DNA of 64,000 nt, taken from Elephas maximus indicus. Its lineage: Eukaryota; Chordata; Mammalia; Proboscidea; Elephantidae. Positions 50,213 to 61,870 of the stretch are shown here, one piece after another (the first letter of the stretch is position 1; every line of letters starts with the position of its first letter). A program made the position numbers and the translations under genes. The notes beneath the pieces were generated by a model. It worked only from the letters and a program-made list of their open reading frames with translations, did no database searches and was not told where the DNA came from. The stretch covers positions 21,414,001 through 21,478,000 of the forward strand of contig NC_064826.1 of NCBI RefSeq assembly GCF_024166365.1, written 5' to 3'.

Positions 50213-50785
50213 CTTAGGAGCCCTGGTGGTGCAGTGGTTAGGTGCTCAGCTACAAACCAAAAGGTCGAACACACCAGCTGCTCTGTGGGAGAAAGATGTG
50301 GCAGTTTGCTTTCGTAAAGATTACAGCCTTAGAAACGCTATGGGCAGTTCTACTCTGTCCTATATATAGGGTCACTATGGAGGAAACCCTGGTGGCGTAG
50401 TGGTTAAGTGCTACAGCTGCTAACCAAGAGGTCAGCAGTTCGAATCCGCCAGGCGCTCCTTGGAAACTCTATGGGCCAGTTCTACTCTGTCCTATAGGGT
50501 CGCTAGGAGTCGGAATGGACTGGAATTGACAAGATGGCAGTGGGTTTGATTTGGCTTTTTATGAGTAGGAAGGAAACCCTGGTGGCATAGTGGGTAAGAG
50601 CTATAGCTGCTAACTGAAAGGTTCGCAGTTTGAATCCACCAGGTGCTCCTTGGAAACCCTGTGGGCAGACAGTTCTATTCTGTCCTTTAGGGTCACTATG
50701 AATTGCAATCAACTCAACGACAATAGTTGTTGTTTTTTTTTTTTTTTATGAGTAGGAATCGACTCGATGGCAGTGGGGTTTTTTG
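50213..50785 (+). repeat. Three AfroSINEs inserted one into another
   Basis: The outer long-subfamily copy is 50213-50380 with its tail end at 50746-50785. Inside are a second copy (50381-50555) and a third (50571-50745). The word 'atgagtaggaa' flanks the third at 50560-50570 and 50747-50757. Confidence 0.88.
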
Positions 50786-52640
50786 GGGGAGGTGCCCACT
50801 TTTGTCCCTTTCTCCTCCTCTGCACTCATTCAATGAGTCGATATTTGTTAAGCTCCTTCAGCAAGCCATTTTCTACTTTCCCTCTGCCCCCTTCATAGTC
50901 CACGAAGGGCTGGGCAGGAGCAGTGGCCCTTACTTCTCCCTGGCAAAACGCATCCCTCACCTGGTGCCAGGATGGAGTGGGCTGTCTTCCCCTCAGCTTC
51001 TCCACATCCACCTTGAGTTTCCTTACCACCTTCTCAGGTCCCACCCACCCTAAATCTCCGTGGTCCCACCCTCCAAGCTTCTCCTGTCTTTGACCCAGCA
51101 AATATGGCCTCACACCTTTCCCCAGAGGCCAAGCCAGGAAAGAATAAAGTGGGTCCTCTTCACAACTTTCCCCCAAGCAGTCTGATTCAGGTATGCCATT
51201 AGTATTCCAGGATTTGGGACGGAGTTCCATACACGGTTTATTTCACCTTGTAAAACAGGAAGCGTGTTTTAAGCAAGCTGCTCCCATAGCCCAAGGCACT
51301 GGTATTTCCTGTTGGCCCCCTTACCCATGCCCTTCTTCCTAGCTGGCTCCCCTACCAGGCAACCTGATCAGGGTCACACCTGTGGTGGCGGCAGGGCTCC
51401 GAGTGCAGAACGTAGCCTGCGCTCCCCATATCACACTTCCACCCGCTGCCCAGGAGAGAGGGCAAGAGAGGGTGGGGCGAGGAGGGTGAGAGCAAAGGGA
51501 CCCAGGTCACTGGAAGGGCTTGCTTGCTTGGTTCCTCTCTCCGCCCAGACCCACCCAGGCACAGGGCATCCCCTGTGCACCAGAGCACAGATGTCCTCTG
51601 CATCTCCTCCCTGACCAGCCCCTCCTGAAGATGATAAATGTCAGCAGCCATTTAGTAACCCTGCTGTTTACATAATGAGGGCGGCAGAGCTCAGAGGAAA
51701 CAGGGAAGAGGGCCAAGATGAGGGACCAGAGATTGCTACCGGGTTTTCTCTATTGGCTTTGGCAGCAGGGGGAGCAAGGCCTGCAGAGGGGAGCTGGTGG
51801 GGGGAGGGGGACCTGAGGTGGCTTCTCCGTGGACACCCTGACTTGGCCTGCTGAGGGGCTGACTTGGCACCTCTGTTGTCACCCTTGGCCTGCAGACTCT
51901 CAGCTGCTCCTCTCTCTGATCTCTGAGGACCTGAGGGGTGGACACCTCGCCAGGGAGGCGCGGGCTCCCTCCCAGTCAGAAGCACTCAGGGCAGCAGTTC
52001 GCAAGTCTCTGCTGTAGAACCAGTTGAGAGCCCCACACTTGTGGAAAACCTTCAGGCTGTCGAAAGCCAAAGTCCAGCTGGGGTTTGCTCCTGTGGGAGG
52101 AGGGGCGGGGATCAGGGTGTCCTCTGAGTCTGTGTATGGTGGTCTGGGGGGTCTGTGGCCCTGCTGGGAGGGGCAGGACTAGGGGCCTCTGCTCTAAGCA
52201 GGCTAGAGACTTTTCACAGGGACCTGGGAACCAGGACAGTCTTCCCTGAGGCCTTTTCTGCCCTAAAAAACTTAAAACAGCTTAGCCTTGCAGATGGCAT
52301 CACAGCTCCTACCAGACACCAACCTCCTCATCTCTAGGTGCGGCTTAGAGTGCACCTTGTAGCCCATTTTCTGTAGGGAATCCTCCCTCAGCCACTTGCA
52401 TCTCTGGCTTGTCCCCGCTCCTCCCCACCTACCCTGCTCAACCCCCTCCTATCCCCTCTGTTTCTGGCCCCCAAATTCTCCGTGGCCTCCATTCCCCCAA
52501 GTAGCTTAATTCCCCCCACCCCTCGGAATCATAATACCATAGTAATGATATTGGCATACACTTCGGTAGCATTTCTGTGTCCCAGGCACTGTTCAAAGCC
52601 CTTTGTTTATGTATTAACTCAATGGCCCTGATAACGCTGT
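50786..52640. other. Non-repetitive DNA
   Basis: About 1.8 kb with no recognised repeat and no frame I can link to a family. Confidence 0.4.
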
Positions 52641-52642
52641 TA

Positions 52643-52838
52643 AAACTGGTTACATCAAGTGGACTCCAAGTCCTGGTGGCCCGCAGAATAGAGCTGCGTC
52701 CCACAGGGTTTTCAATGGCTGATTATTCAGAAGTAAATTACCATGCCTTTCTCCTGAGGAGCTGCTGGGTGGACGTGAACTTCCAACCTTTAGGTTAGCA
52801 GTTGCGCGTGTTAATCATTTGCACCACCCAGGGACTCC
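52643..52838 (-). repeat. AfroSINE, body-containing subfamily
   Basis: Minus-strand, left tail degraded, 'agaagtaaattaccatgcct' middle, head 'gcaccacccagggactcc' at right. Confidence 0.85.
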
Positions 52839-53471
52839 GCAAGTCTATGAGGGAAATGAGGGAAGCACTATCATTATCCCCTTTTTGCAAGCCAGGAATC
52901 TGATGCACTGGGAAAAGGTAAGGCTGGGCTTGGTCTGAGGGCTGTAGAAACAAGGAGATAAAGACCCACAGAGCAGCTGTCCTTGTCAAAATACGACAAT
53001 ACTGTTCTTTTAATTACAAAGTAATGTGTGCAGCAGACACGCCTGACCCTTGCCCTGTCCAGCCCTGATCCCCAAGAGCTAAAGACACTGAGATGAAAAG
53101 CAAGAACGCACTGGAGGGACCCTCTGCTGGCCTTTGCCAGCTCCAAGCCCCAAGAACCAGCGGCAGAGGGAAGAAGGATGGGGGGCAGGGACAGGGCAGG
53201 AATCTGAGGTCCCAGTCTTTATTCCTCAAGCCCCACCCTTGCCCCTCACCACTCTGCTTCTCCTGATGCCTGTGTTTCTTCCTCTCTCTTGGGAAGCGTA
53301 GGCAGTCACCTGCAGGCATGGGCCCTCTGGGTGCTGGGGAAGGTGTTCCGACCTGCCTGGGAGGGCACAGCCCCACAGAGCTGAGCTGTCCTCACCCAAG
53401 GCCTGTCCTTTCTCCCCAGTTCCCGCCATGGCCCTTCTATCCTGTCTCTGCTCCTTCCCCTCCCCCCCAAT
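52839..53471. other. Non-repetitive DNA
   Basis: No repeat or gene recognised. Confidence 0.4.
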
Positions 53472-54045
53472 TTTGTTTCCTCGTGCTGCTGTAACAGAAA
53501 TACCACAAGGGGGTGGCTCTAAAGAACAGACATTTATTTTCTCATGGTGTAGGAGGCTCGAGGTCTGAATTCAGGGCACTAGCTCTAGGGGAAGGCTCTC
53601 TCTCTGTCAGCTCTCTGTAGCCCTGTCCTCAGTTCCTTGGTGATTCTCAAGTGCCATCTATCTTCCCGTTTGTGCTTTCTTGTCTCTATTTCTACACAGC
53701 TCCTTATAACTCAGAAGTGAATAGGTTTAAGACAAACGCTACACTGATCAGAGTCCATTAGCATAACAAAGAAATCCCTATTCCCAAACAGGTTTACATC
53801 CACAGGTAGAATTTAAACACATATTTTTGGGGACACAAGTCAGTCCTTAAGGAGTTCCTGAGTGGCACAATAGTTGACTACTAGCTGAACCACTCAGAGG
53901 TGCTTCAGAAGACAGGTCTGGTGATCTGCTTCTGAAATGCCACAGCCATGAAAACCCTATGGAGCAGTTCTACCCTGCACACACGAGATCACAATGAGTT
54001 GGAATTGACTTGAAGGCAACTAACAACAGCAATTCAATCCACAAC
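53472..54045 (-). mobile_element. LTR-like repeat with a SINE inserted near its end
   Basis: Minus-strand copy from 'tttcctcgtgctgctgtaac' to 'ggggacacaagtcagtcc', finishing after the SINE with 'attcaatccacaaca'. Confidence 0.6.
53851..54030 (+). repeat. AfroSINE, head-degraded, nested in the LTR-like repeat
   Basis: 'aggagttcctgagtggcaca', 'cactcagaggtgcttcagaa', 'gttggaattgacttgaaggc' and an 'aacaacagca' end. Confidence 0.82.
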
Positions 54046-54819
54046 ATACACACAGACACCTACTGCCTCCCAGGCCCCAACCAAACTCCACTCTCTGGTG
54101 GCTGGTGCTGAGTTCCAAGCTGTTGCAGGAGAGGGCTCAGCCCTGGGGGTATCCCTGGAATGGACCCACCCTCTGCCTCATGAGAAGAGGCCGAAAGTCC
54201 CCTCTTGAAGTAGTGAAGGAGGAAAGCTGAGCTCAAAAGGCTAGAGGAGGGAAGTAGAAACCCGGAGGCCCTGTGGGGAAGAAGATGTTCACTTAGGGCC
54301 ACCCAGGGAGTTGAGAGGACCTAGTCTGGGGCCAGGGAGATGACAGGATTCTTGGAGGACGGAAGCATTTAAGGTGTTGAGACACCCACCTGGGTGATTT
54401 GTTTCTAATCCAAATAAGACATTTTTTTTTTCTGATTAAAAAGTAATATATAGGGGTGGGAGGGAGACAGAAGTTTTTGTTTGTGGGGCATTGAGTTTAT
54501 GTTAATGGTGGTAGAATATTTTGGAAAAGTATCACAATAATGGTGGCATGACATGGAAAATACAATCAATGTCGTTGAATTATAAATGTGGAAGTTGTGC
54601 CGGCCAATGTTTTGATGTGTATACTTTCACCACAATTAAAAACAAAAAGTAATGTATGTTCAGGCAAGAAAATTAAGAAAACATCGAAAAATATGAAGAA
54701 GGAAATAAAAACCATTCAGTATCTTAGCAACCTAAGATAACCAATATTAAAATTTTAGTGTATTTTCTTACTGTCTTTTTTCTAGGTATATACATATAAA
54801 TATAACATATTTTATTTTG
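54046..54819. other. Unassigned AT-rich DNA
   Basis: The part at 54640-54819 is AT-rich old repeat sequence that resumes at about 56500 after two insertions. The rest is unassigned. Confidence 0.4.
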
Positions 54820-55408
54820 CTTGGATCCACAATCAACGCCAATGGAAGCAGCAGATAAGAAATCAAACGACGCATTGCACTGGGTAAATCTGCTGCAAAA
54901 GATCTCTTTAAAGTGTTAAAAAGCAGAGATGTCACTTTAAGGACTAAGGTGCACCTAATCCAATCCATGGTGCTTTCAATCGCCTCATATGCATGTGAAA
55001 GCTGGACAATGAACAAGGAAGACCAAAGAAGAATTGATGTCTTTGAATTATGGTGTTGGCAAAGAACATTAAATATACCATGGACTGCCAGAAGAACGAA
55101 CAAATCTATCTTGGAAGAAGTACAGCCAGAATGCTCCTTAGAAGCAAGATTTTGTCTCATATATATTTTAGACATGTTCTCAGCAGGGACCAGTCCCTAG
55201 AGAAGGACATCATGCTTGGAAAAGTAAAGAGTCAGCAAAAAAGAGGAAGGCCCTCAATGAGATGGATTGACACAGTGGCTGCAACAATGGACTCAAGCGT
55301 AACAACAATTGGGAGGATGGCACGGGACTGGGCAGTGTTTCGTTCTGTTGTACATGGGGTTGCTGAGTTGGAAGTGACTCGACAGCACCTAACAACAACA
55401 ACGTATAA
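54820..55408 (+). mobile_element. RTE LINE 3' fragment
   Basis: Plus strand, 5' truncated. Readable pieces include SYACESWTMNKEDQRRIDVF and RDQSLEKDIMLGKVKSQQKR. It ends 'cagcacctaacaacaacaac'. Confidence 0.9.
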
Positions 55409-55409
55409 A

Positions 55410-56500
55410 TGTTTTTTTTTTTTTTTTTTGAGAGGTAAAAACTTTTTTTTTATTTTAATTTTTTATTGTACTTTAGGTGAAGGTTCACAGAGCAAACTAG
55501 TTTCTCATTAAACAATTAATACACATATTGTTCTGTGACATTGGTTGCCAACCTCACAATATGTTAACACTCTCCCCTTCTGGACCTTGAGTTTCCCATT
55601 ACCAGCTCTCCTGTCCCCTCCTACCTTCTCGTCCTTGCCCCTGGGCTAGTGTGCCCATTTAGTTTTGTTTTGTTTTATCGGCCGTCTAATCTTTGGCTGA
55701 AGGGTGAATGAACCTCAGGAGTGACTTCATTACTAGCTCTAACGGTGTCTGGGGACCATACTCTCAGGGTTTCTCCAGCCTCTGTCAGAGCAGTAAGTCT
55801 GGCCTTTTTTGTGTGTGTGTGTGTGAGTTAGAATTTTGTTCTATGTTTTTCTCCAGCTCTGTCTGAGAATCTCTATTGTGATCCTTGTTAGAGCAGTCGG
55901 TGGTGGTAGCCGGGCACCATCTAGTTGTGCTGGATTCAGTCTGGTAGAGGCTGTGATAGTTGTGGTCTGTTAGTCCTTTGGACTAATCTTTCCCTTGTGT
56001 CTTTAGTTTTCTTCATTCTCCCTTGCTCCTGAAGGCGTGAGACCTGTGAAGTATCTTAGATGGCTGCTCACAGCTTTTAAGACCCCAGACACTACTCACC
56101 AAAGCAGAATGTAGAACATTTTCTTTATAAACTATGTTATGCCAATTGACCTAGATGTTCCCCAAAACCATAATCCCCATAGCCCTCAACCCAGCAATTT
56201 GGTCCCTCAGGGAGTTAGGACGTGTCTACGGAGCTTCCGTGACCTTGCCTTGGACAAGTTGTGCTGGCTTCCCCAGTATTGTATACTGTCTTACCCTTCA
56301 CCAAAGTTACCACTTACCTATTGTCTATTTAGTGTTTTCCCTTCTACCACTTCCCCACCCGTAACCATCAAAGATAGTTTATTCTGTGTGTAAACCTTTT
56401 CATGAGTGTTTATGGTAATAGTATCGTACATATTTGTCCTTTAGTGATTAACTTATTCCACTCGGCATAATACCCTCCAGATTCATCCGTGTTAACAACA
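55410..56500 (-). mobile_element. LINE-like 3' tail repeat (copy 2; probable afrotherian L1 3' UTR)
   Basis: It begins with a T tract and 'tttattgtactttaggtgaa', the reverse complement of the polyadenylated end of the repeat at 3546-4300. A (GT)n run lies at about 55810-55825. No coding capacity beyond short frames. Confidence 0.6.
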
Positions 56501-56888
56501 TATAAATGTAACATAATTATGATACTATTATATATATGCTTTTATACCCTGCTTTTTCCTCATTATTATTTTTGATGTTGTCTATATTTTAGTTTCCCCT
56601 GGTTTGAAAAACCAACATTGTAACGTGAGTATTTTTCCATTACTATAAATCTCTGAAAACTTTATTTGTAATGGTTGCATTAGGGTTGTACCAAAGTTTA
56701 TTTAGCTGTTTCCCTATTGTTGGACCACACCATACCATCCAGTGTTTTGGTATTATAAATAATGCTATTGTGAATATTCTTGTACATATATTTTTCCTGA
56801 ATATCTGTTTTTTTTTTTTTACATAGGTTTGGTGGCTAGAAGAGAAATTATTACATCAAACATTAAGAACTTTTTAAGTTTCTGGTTG

Positions 56889-57935
56889 TTGTTGTTGTTA
56901 GGTGCCGTCGAGTCAGTTCCGACTCATAGCGACCCTGTGCACAACAGAACGAAACACTGCCCGGTCCTGCGCCTTCCTTACAATCGTTGTTATGCTTGAG
57001 CTCGTTGTTGCAGCCACTGTGTCAGTCCACTTCGTTGAGGGTCTTCCTCTTTTCCGCTGACCCTGTACCCTGCCAAGCATGAGGTCCTTCTCCAGGGACT
57101 GATCCCTCCTGACAACATGTCCAAAGTATGTAAGACACAGTCTCGCCATCCTTGCTTCTAAGGAGCATTCTGGTTGTACTTCTAAGACAGATTTGTTCGT
57201 TCTTTTGGCAGTCCATGGTATATTCAATATTCTCCGCCAACACCACAATTTAAAGGCGTCAACTCTTCTTCGGTCTTCTTTATTCCTTGTCAGCTTTCAC
57301 ATGCATATGATGTGATTGAAAATACCATGGCTTGGGTCAGGCGCACCTTAGTCTTCAGGGTGACATCTTTGCTCTTCAACACTTTGAAGAGGTCCTCTGC
57401 AGCAGATTTGCACAATGCAATGCGTCTTTTGATTTCTTGACTGCTGCTTCCATGGCTGTTGATTGTGGATCCAAGTAAAATGAAATCCTTGACAACTTCA
57501 ATCATTTCTCCATTTATCATGATGTTGCTCATTGGTCCAGTTGTGAGGATTTTGTTTTCTTTATGTTGAGGTGCAATCCATACCGAAGGCTGTGGTCTTT
57601 GATCTTCATTAGTAAGTTCTTCAAGTCCTCTTCACTTTCAGCAAGCAAGGTTGTGTCATCTGCATAACGCAGGTTGTTAATGAGTCTTCTTCCAATCCTG
57701 ATGCCACATTCTTCTTCATATAGTCCAGGTTCTCGGATTATCTGCTCAGCATACAGATTGAATAGGTATGGTGAAAGAATACAACCCTGACACACACCTT
57801 TCCTGACTTTAAACCAATCAATATCCCCTTGTTCTGTCTGAAAAACTGCCTCTTGATCTATGTAAGGGTTCCTCATGAGCACAATTAAGTGTTCTGGAAA
57901 TGTTCTGGTGCCTGTTGTGAAATTACATTCCAAAA
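56889..57935 (-). mobile_element. RTE LINE, 3' third, longest uninterrupted piece
   Basis: Minus strand. The reverse transcriptase YADDTTLLAESEEDLKNLLM motif (57529-57933 frame), ISNIMINGEMIEV-like linker and C-terminal HVVRRDQSLEKDLMLG follow in order, in separate frames. It is truncated at 57935 at the end corresponding to the upstream reverse-transcriptase region. Confidence 0.92.
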
Positions 57936-58351
57936 GTTTGTACCATTTTAAATTAAACTGCCCCAGCCATATATATAAATGCTCACTTCACACCTTTATT
58001 AGCACCAAGTACTATGGGAAGAGAGAAAAAAAGTTGCCAACTTGACAGGTGAAAATGGTGTCTAGTTCAATGCCCCTTCTTTGACTACCACTGAGGTTAA
58101 GAGTTTTTTGTTTTTTGGGTTTTTTTTTTTTTTCCATGCATTTACTGGCCATTGCTCTGTCTCTAGTGAATTGTCAGTTCATCTCTAAGCGATCTAAAGT
58201 CAGACTGCCTGGAGCCGAATCCTGGCTCTGCCACTTCTCAGCTATGGGAACTTCAACAAGGCACCTAACCCCAGTGCCTCAGTTTTCACGTCTAGCTGTA
58301 AAATGGGAACGATGTTGTGAGGATTAAATGGGTTAATGCAAATTGAAAAAA
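57936..58351. other. Unassigned DNA
   Basis: Bases 58185-58330 carry MIR-like wording ('tggagccgaatcctggctct', 'gtaaaatgggaacgatgttg'). No gene seen. Confidence 0.5.
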
Positions 58352-58556
58352 CTATGCAGTTGCCATCAAGTTGATTCTGACTCATGGCGGCCCCATGTGT
58401 TACAGAATTGAACTGCGCTCCATGGGCTTTTCACGGCTGTGACCTTTTGGAAGCAGGTTGCCAGGCCTTTCTTCTGAGGCACCCCGGGTGGGTTTGAACA
58501 GCCAACCTTTCGATTAGTAGCCACATGCCTAACTGTTTGCACCACCCAGGGACTCT
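58352..58556 (-). repeat. AfroSINE, body-containing subfamily
   Basis: 'cagttgccatcaagttgatt' at left to 'gcaccacccagggactc' at right. 'atgcaaa' on both sides is a short duplication. Confidence 0.9.
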
Positions 58557-59173
58557 GATGCAAACTCAGCAGTCAGTAAATCTTGGTTATTTTTGTTAGT
58601 TTGATTGCAAGGAACAGAGCCTCAGTTAAGTTAACTCAGCTAAAGGACAGTTTGATGAAGGGACATACAAGGATAGGAACCGGAGCCTTGTGAGGAGCGG
58701 GGACAGCTCTGTCTGCTGTCTGTCCTTCTGTCTCTGTCTTTCTGTCTCCAGTGCTCTCTCCGCTAGTAGGCGTCCTCTACTAACTCAGATTTTCTGGCTT
58801 GCTCTTAGAGAATATGTACAGAACATGTTCTAGTACAAATAGGGGCAGAGAAGCTGGAAATAGATACATTTCAACAGGTTAAGTTTGAAGTGCCTATTAG
58901 AGCTCTAAGTGGAGACACCTAATGTCGATGAATGAATACATACTATCCAAAAGAGAAGTTTCCTCCCTGTAGCCTTCTTCTTTTTCAAAATGTTGAGTAT
59001 TTTTGCCTGATATTCTCCCAGATGTGCCTCAATATTATTATCTTAAAACTAAAAGAAAATCTCATTAATATTTTGATTCACAGTACTAAACATGTAATCA
59101 AGTAGGCAAGAATTAATGACCTTATAAAATATTGAGTTCTATCCGGAAACAAAATTTGTTTCTTCATTCATTT
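58557..59173. other. Unassigned AT-rich DNA
   Basis: No gene or recognised repeat. Confidence 0.4.
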
Positions 59174-59580
59174 TTATGGGTTGAATTCTGTCCCCCCAAA
59201 AAGATATGTTGAAATCCTAACCCCTGTACTTGTGAATGTCACCCTGTTTGGGAATAGAGTTTTTCTTTTGTTATGTTAATGAGGATATACCAGAGTAGGG
59301 TGAGTCCTAAACCTAATCGCTTCTGAGCCGTGACTTATAAAAGGGAATATAGACACAGAGAGACACACAGAGGGGAAGAGACCGTGTGAGGAACACTTTA
59401 CAAGCCAAGGAATGCCAAGATTGCCTGGGACTACCAACAAGGAGGGACACCCACCCCTACAACAGCCAATGACCTGATTTGGAATTTTCGCCTCCAAAAT
59501 TGTGGGACAATACATTTCTGTTCTGTAAAGCCATCTATTTGTGGTATTTTTGTTATGGCAGCACTAGCAACCTAAGACAT
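59174..59580 (+). mobile_element. LTR-like repeat
   Basis: 'gggttgaattctgtcccccc' at the start and 'cagcactagcaacctaagaca' at the end, same layout as 15545-16056 but divergent in the middle. Confidence 0.6.
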
Positions 59581-60480
59581 TCATCAAGGCCTCTTTTATA
59601 TCTCCCAATAAAGTTTTGTAGTTTTCTTCACATATGTTTATTTCATTTCTTAATAAGTTTATTCCTTTCTTAATGCATTTTTCCTATGTTGAATAGGATT
59701 TTTCTCATCAGCTTTATATAGGGAAGTTATTGATGGGAATATTTAGCTTTAATTCAATGATTTTTTTTTCCCTAATGGTTTTTCCAGCTGTTTTGCAAGA
59801 TAAACACGTTTGGCTTCTGTTTTACTCATTTCCAGTATTTCATGTTGTTGCTTCGTGCCATCGAGTGGATTCCGACTCAAAGCGACCCCATAGAACAGGG
59901 TAGAACTTCCCCATAGGGTTTCCAAGGCTTTAATCTTTATGGAAGCACACTGCCACATCTGTCTCCCCAGGAGGGGATGGTAGATTTGAACCACGGATCT
60001 TTTGTTTACCAGCTGAGTGCTTAACCATTGCACCAACAGGGCTGCTTCTAAATATTTTATATTTATTATTGTTTCTCCCCCTGCACCTGCTACTTCTCTT
60101 TTTTTATTCCTCTTCATCCTTCTGCTTCTTTTATCTCCTGACTTATTGTATTGGCTACTACTTGCAAAACAAAGTCAAATGTCACCATTGATGGCAGAAT
60201 CTTCCTTTGTTCCCAAATTTAATAGGAATTCCTCTTGTATTTCACCGTTAAGTATGAGGTTAGCTGCTCTTTTGAAATGAATTTTTATCCATGGAGACAA
60301 TAGCCTTCCATTTTTAATTTTTGAAAGTTTAAGTTTTTATCCAAGATGAGAGTTAAATTTTACCAAATGCCTTAATTGACCTATAGACATAAGGAATTAT
60401 ATTAATGCATTTAAAATATTTTCTTGTGAAATGTATCATACATTCAGAAAAGTTCGTAGAAATATAAATTAAAAAAAAGC
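59581..60480 (-). mobile_element. L1 LINE fragment, antisense, split by a SINE
   Basis: AT-rich L1 ORF2-like antisense text before ('aagtttattcctttcttaat') and after ('gaatttttatccatggagac') the SINE at 59845-60044. Confidence 0.6.
59845..60044 (-). repeat. AfroSINE, long subfamily, nested in L1
   Basis: 'gtgccatcgagtggattccg' to 'cattgcaccaacagggctgc', with spacer 'ggctttaatctttatggaag'. Confidence 0.9.
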
Positions 60481-60533
60481 ATATGTATTCTTTTAAAAAA
60501 TAATAGAATGAACACCCAGGTATCCACCTTATC

Positions 60534-60733
60534 AAAACCTGTCACTGTCAGGTCGATTCCAACTCTTAGTAACCCTGTGGGACAGAGTAGAACTGCCACA
60601 TATGGTTTCCAAGACTGTAACCTTTATGGAAGCAGGCTGCCACATCTTTCTCCTACAGAGAGGCTGATGGGCTCGAACTGCAGACGTTTTTGATTAGCAG
60701 CAGAGCACTTAAACCACTGCACCAAAGGGCACC
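60534..60733 (-). repeat. AfroSINE, long subfamily, with target duplication
   Basis: 'gtcaggtcgattccaactct' to 'actgcaccaaagggc'. 'caccttatc' occurs at 60525-60533 and 60730-60738. Confidence 0.9.
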
Positions 60734-60738
60734 TTATC

Positions 60739-61424
60739 TACCCCATAGGTTAAGACACAGAGCATGACCAGTATCTTAGAAGCTCCCAGAGTTCCCACCC
60801 CAGTCATAACCACTTCCTCTTTGTGTTCTCTATGCGAGGGACTGACTCTCTTGACTTTTAGGCTAATCCTTTCCTTGCTTTTGTTTATGGTTTCACCACA
60901 TATTTGTGTATTCCTAAACAATACTAAGAAGCAAGCATATCCTGTGAAAAGAGAAGACAATTTTATACCACCAGCAAAAGAAACGCTGAACACAACTGCT
61001 GGCCTTGGGGTGGCTTTAGCTTCCCTGAGAGTTTGCAAGAGCCGTTTCTGGGCATGGCGGTGGGCAGGGACATGAGCAATCCTGGGAAACACAGAGCTCA
61101 CTACAGTGAGGACATCTGGCAGGGCTGTAATGCTGATCAGAGCTCGAATGTCTGGCTGGAATATGGTCAGTGCAGTGGGTTGTTTTCTGTGTTTTCGGCT
61201 TTGGGACTCACTCCTAGCTCCCTCCCTCAGGGGTGAGTCAGAGCAGAACATTTCTGTAGGGTGAAGAATTTAGCTTTATCCAAAGTAAGGCGGACTTTGT
61301 CCTTGGTTCCTGAGAATAACCCTTGGAGTAATTGAGTTATCTGGTTCTGGGACTTCCAGGCCACACGGGAGGATTTGTGCTGGTGAGTAGGGGCTGGCCA
61401 AACCAGAAAAGACTCATCTGGGAG
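60739..61424. other. Unassigned DNA
   Basis: No gene or recognised repeat. Minus-strand frame 60709-61251 (180 codons) overlaps the SINE and looks accidental. Confidence 0.4.
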
Positions 61425-61870
61425 GCTGATATCGGCTAGGCTGAGGAAGCATGATTGAGCCTGTCATGAAAGACTGGCTGATAAAAGCCCTAAACACAAG
61501 ACTCAGAGAGCTGCCTGGTTGGTGAAAGTCATTCACACATCTAGGAGGGTAGTGCGTTCTCTGAGGCATGGAAACTCTGTGTTGAGGACCCCCCCAGACC
61601 TTGCCTGTGCGTCTCTTCCTTATGATGACCCTGATTTGTAACCTTTTGCTATAATAAATCTGTAATGCTAAGTCTAGTACGCTCCTTGAGTTCCAGTGAA
61701 TTATCAAACCCAAAGGAGAATGGGGAGCCAGCAGGTGAGAGTGAGGGTGTCATGTGGACTCCCAAACTTGCAACTGGTATCTGCCTATTTGGCAGCCTAA
61801 AAGGATGGTGAGATCCGCTCTAGCTCCAGGTGACTAGGGCCACAGAGAGAGAGTGCCACATGGGCATCTC
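61425..61870 (+). mobile_element. Possible retroviral-type LTR
   Basis: 'gatttgtaaccttttgctat', 'aataaatctgtaatgctaag' and 'gttccagtgaattatcaaac' follow the poly(A)-signal region of known mammalian solo LTRs. No internal retroviral genes are nearby. Boundaries unsure. Confidence 0.4.
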
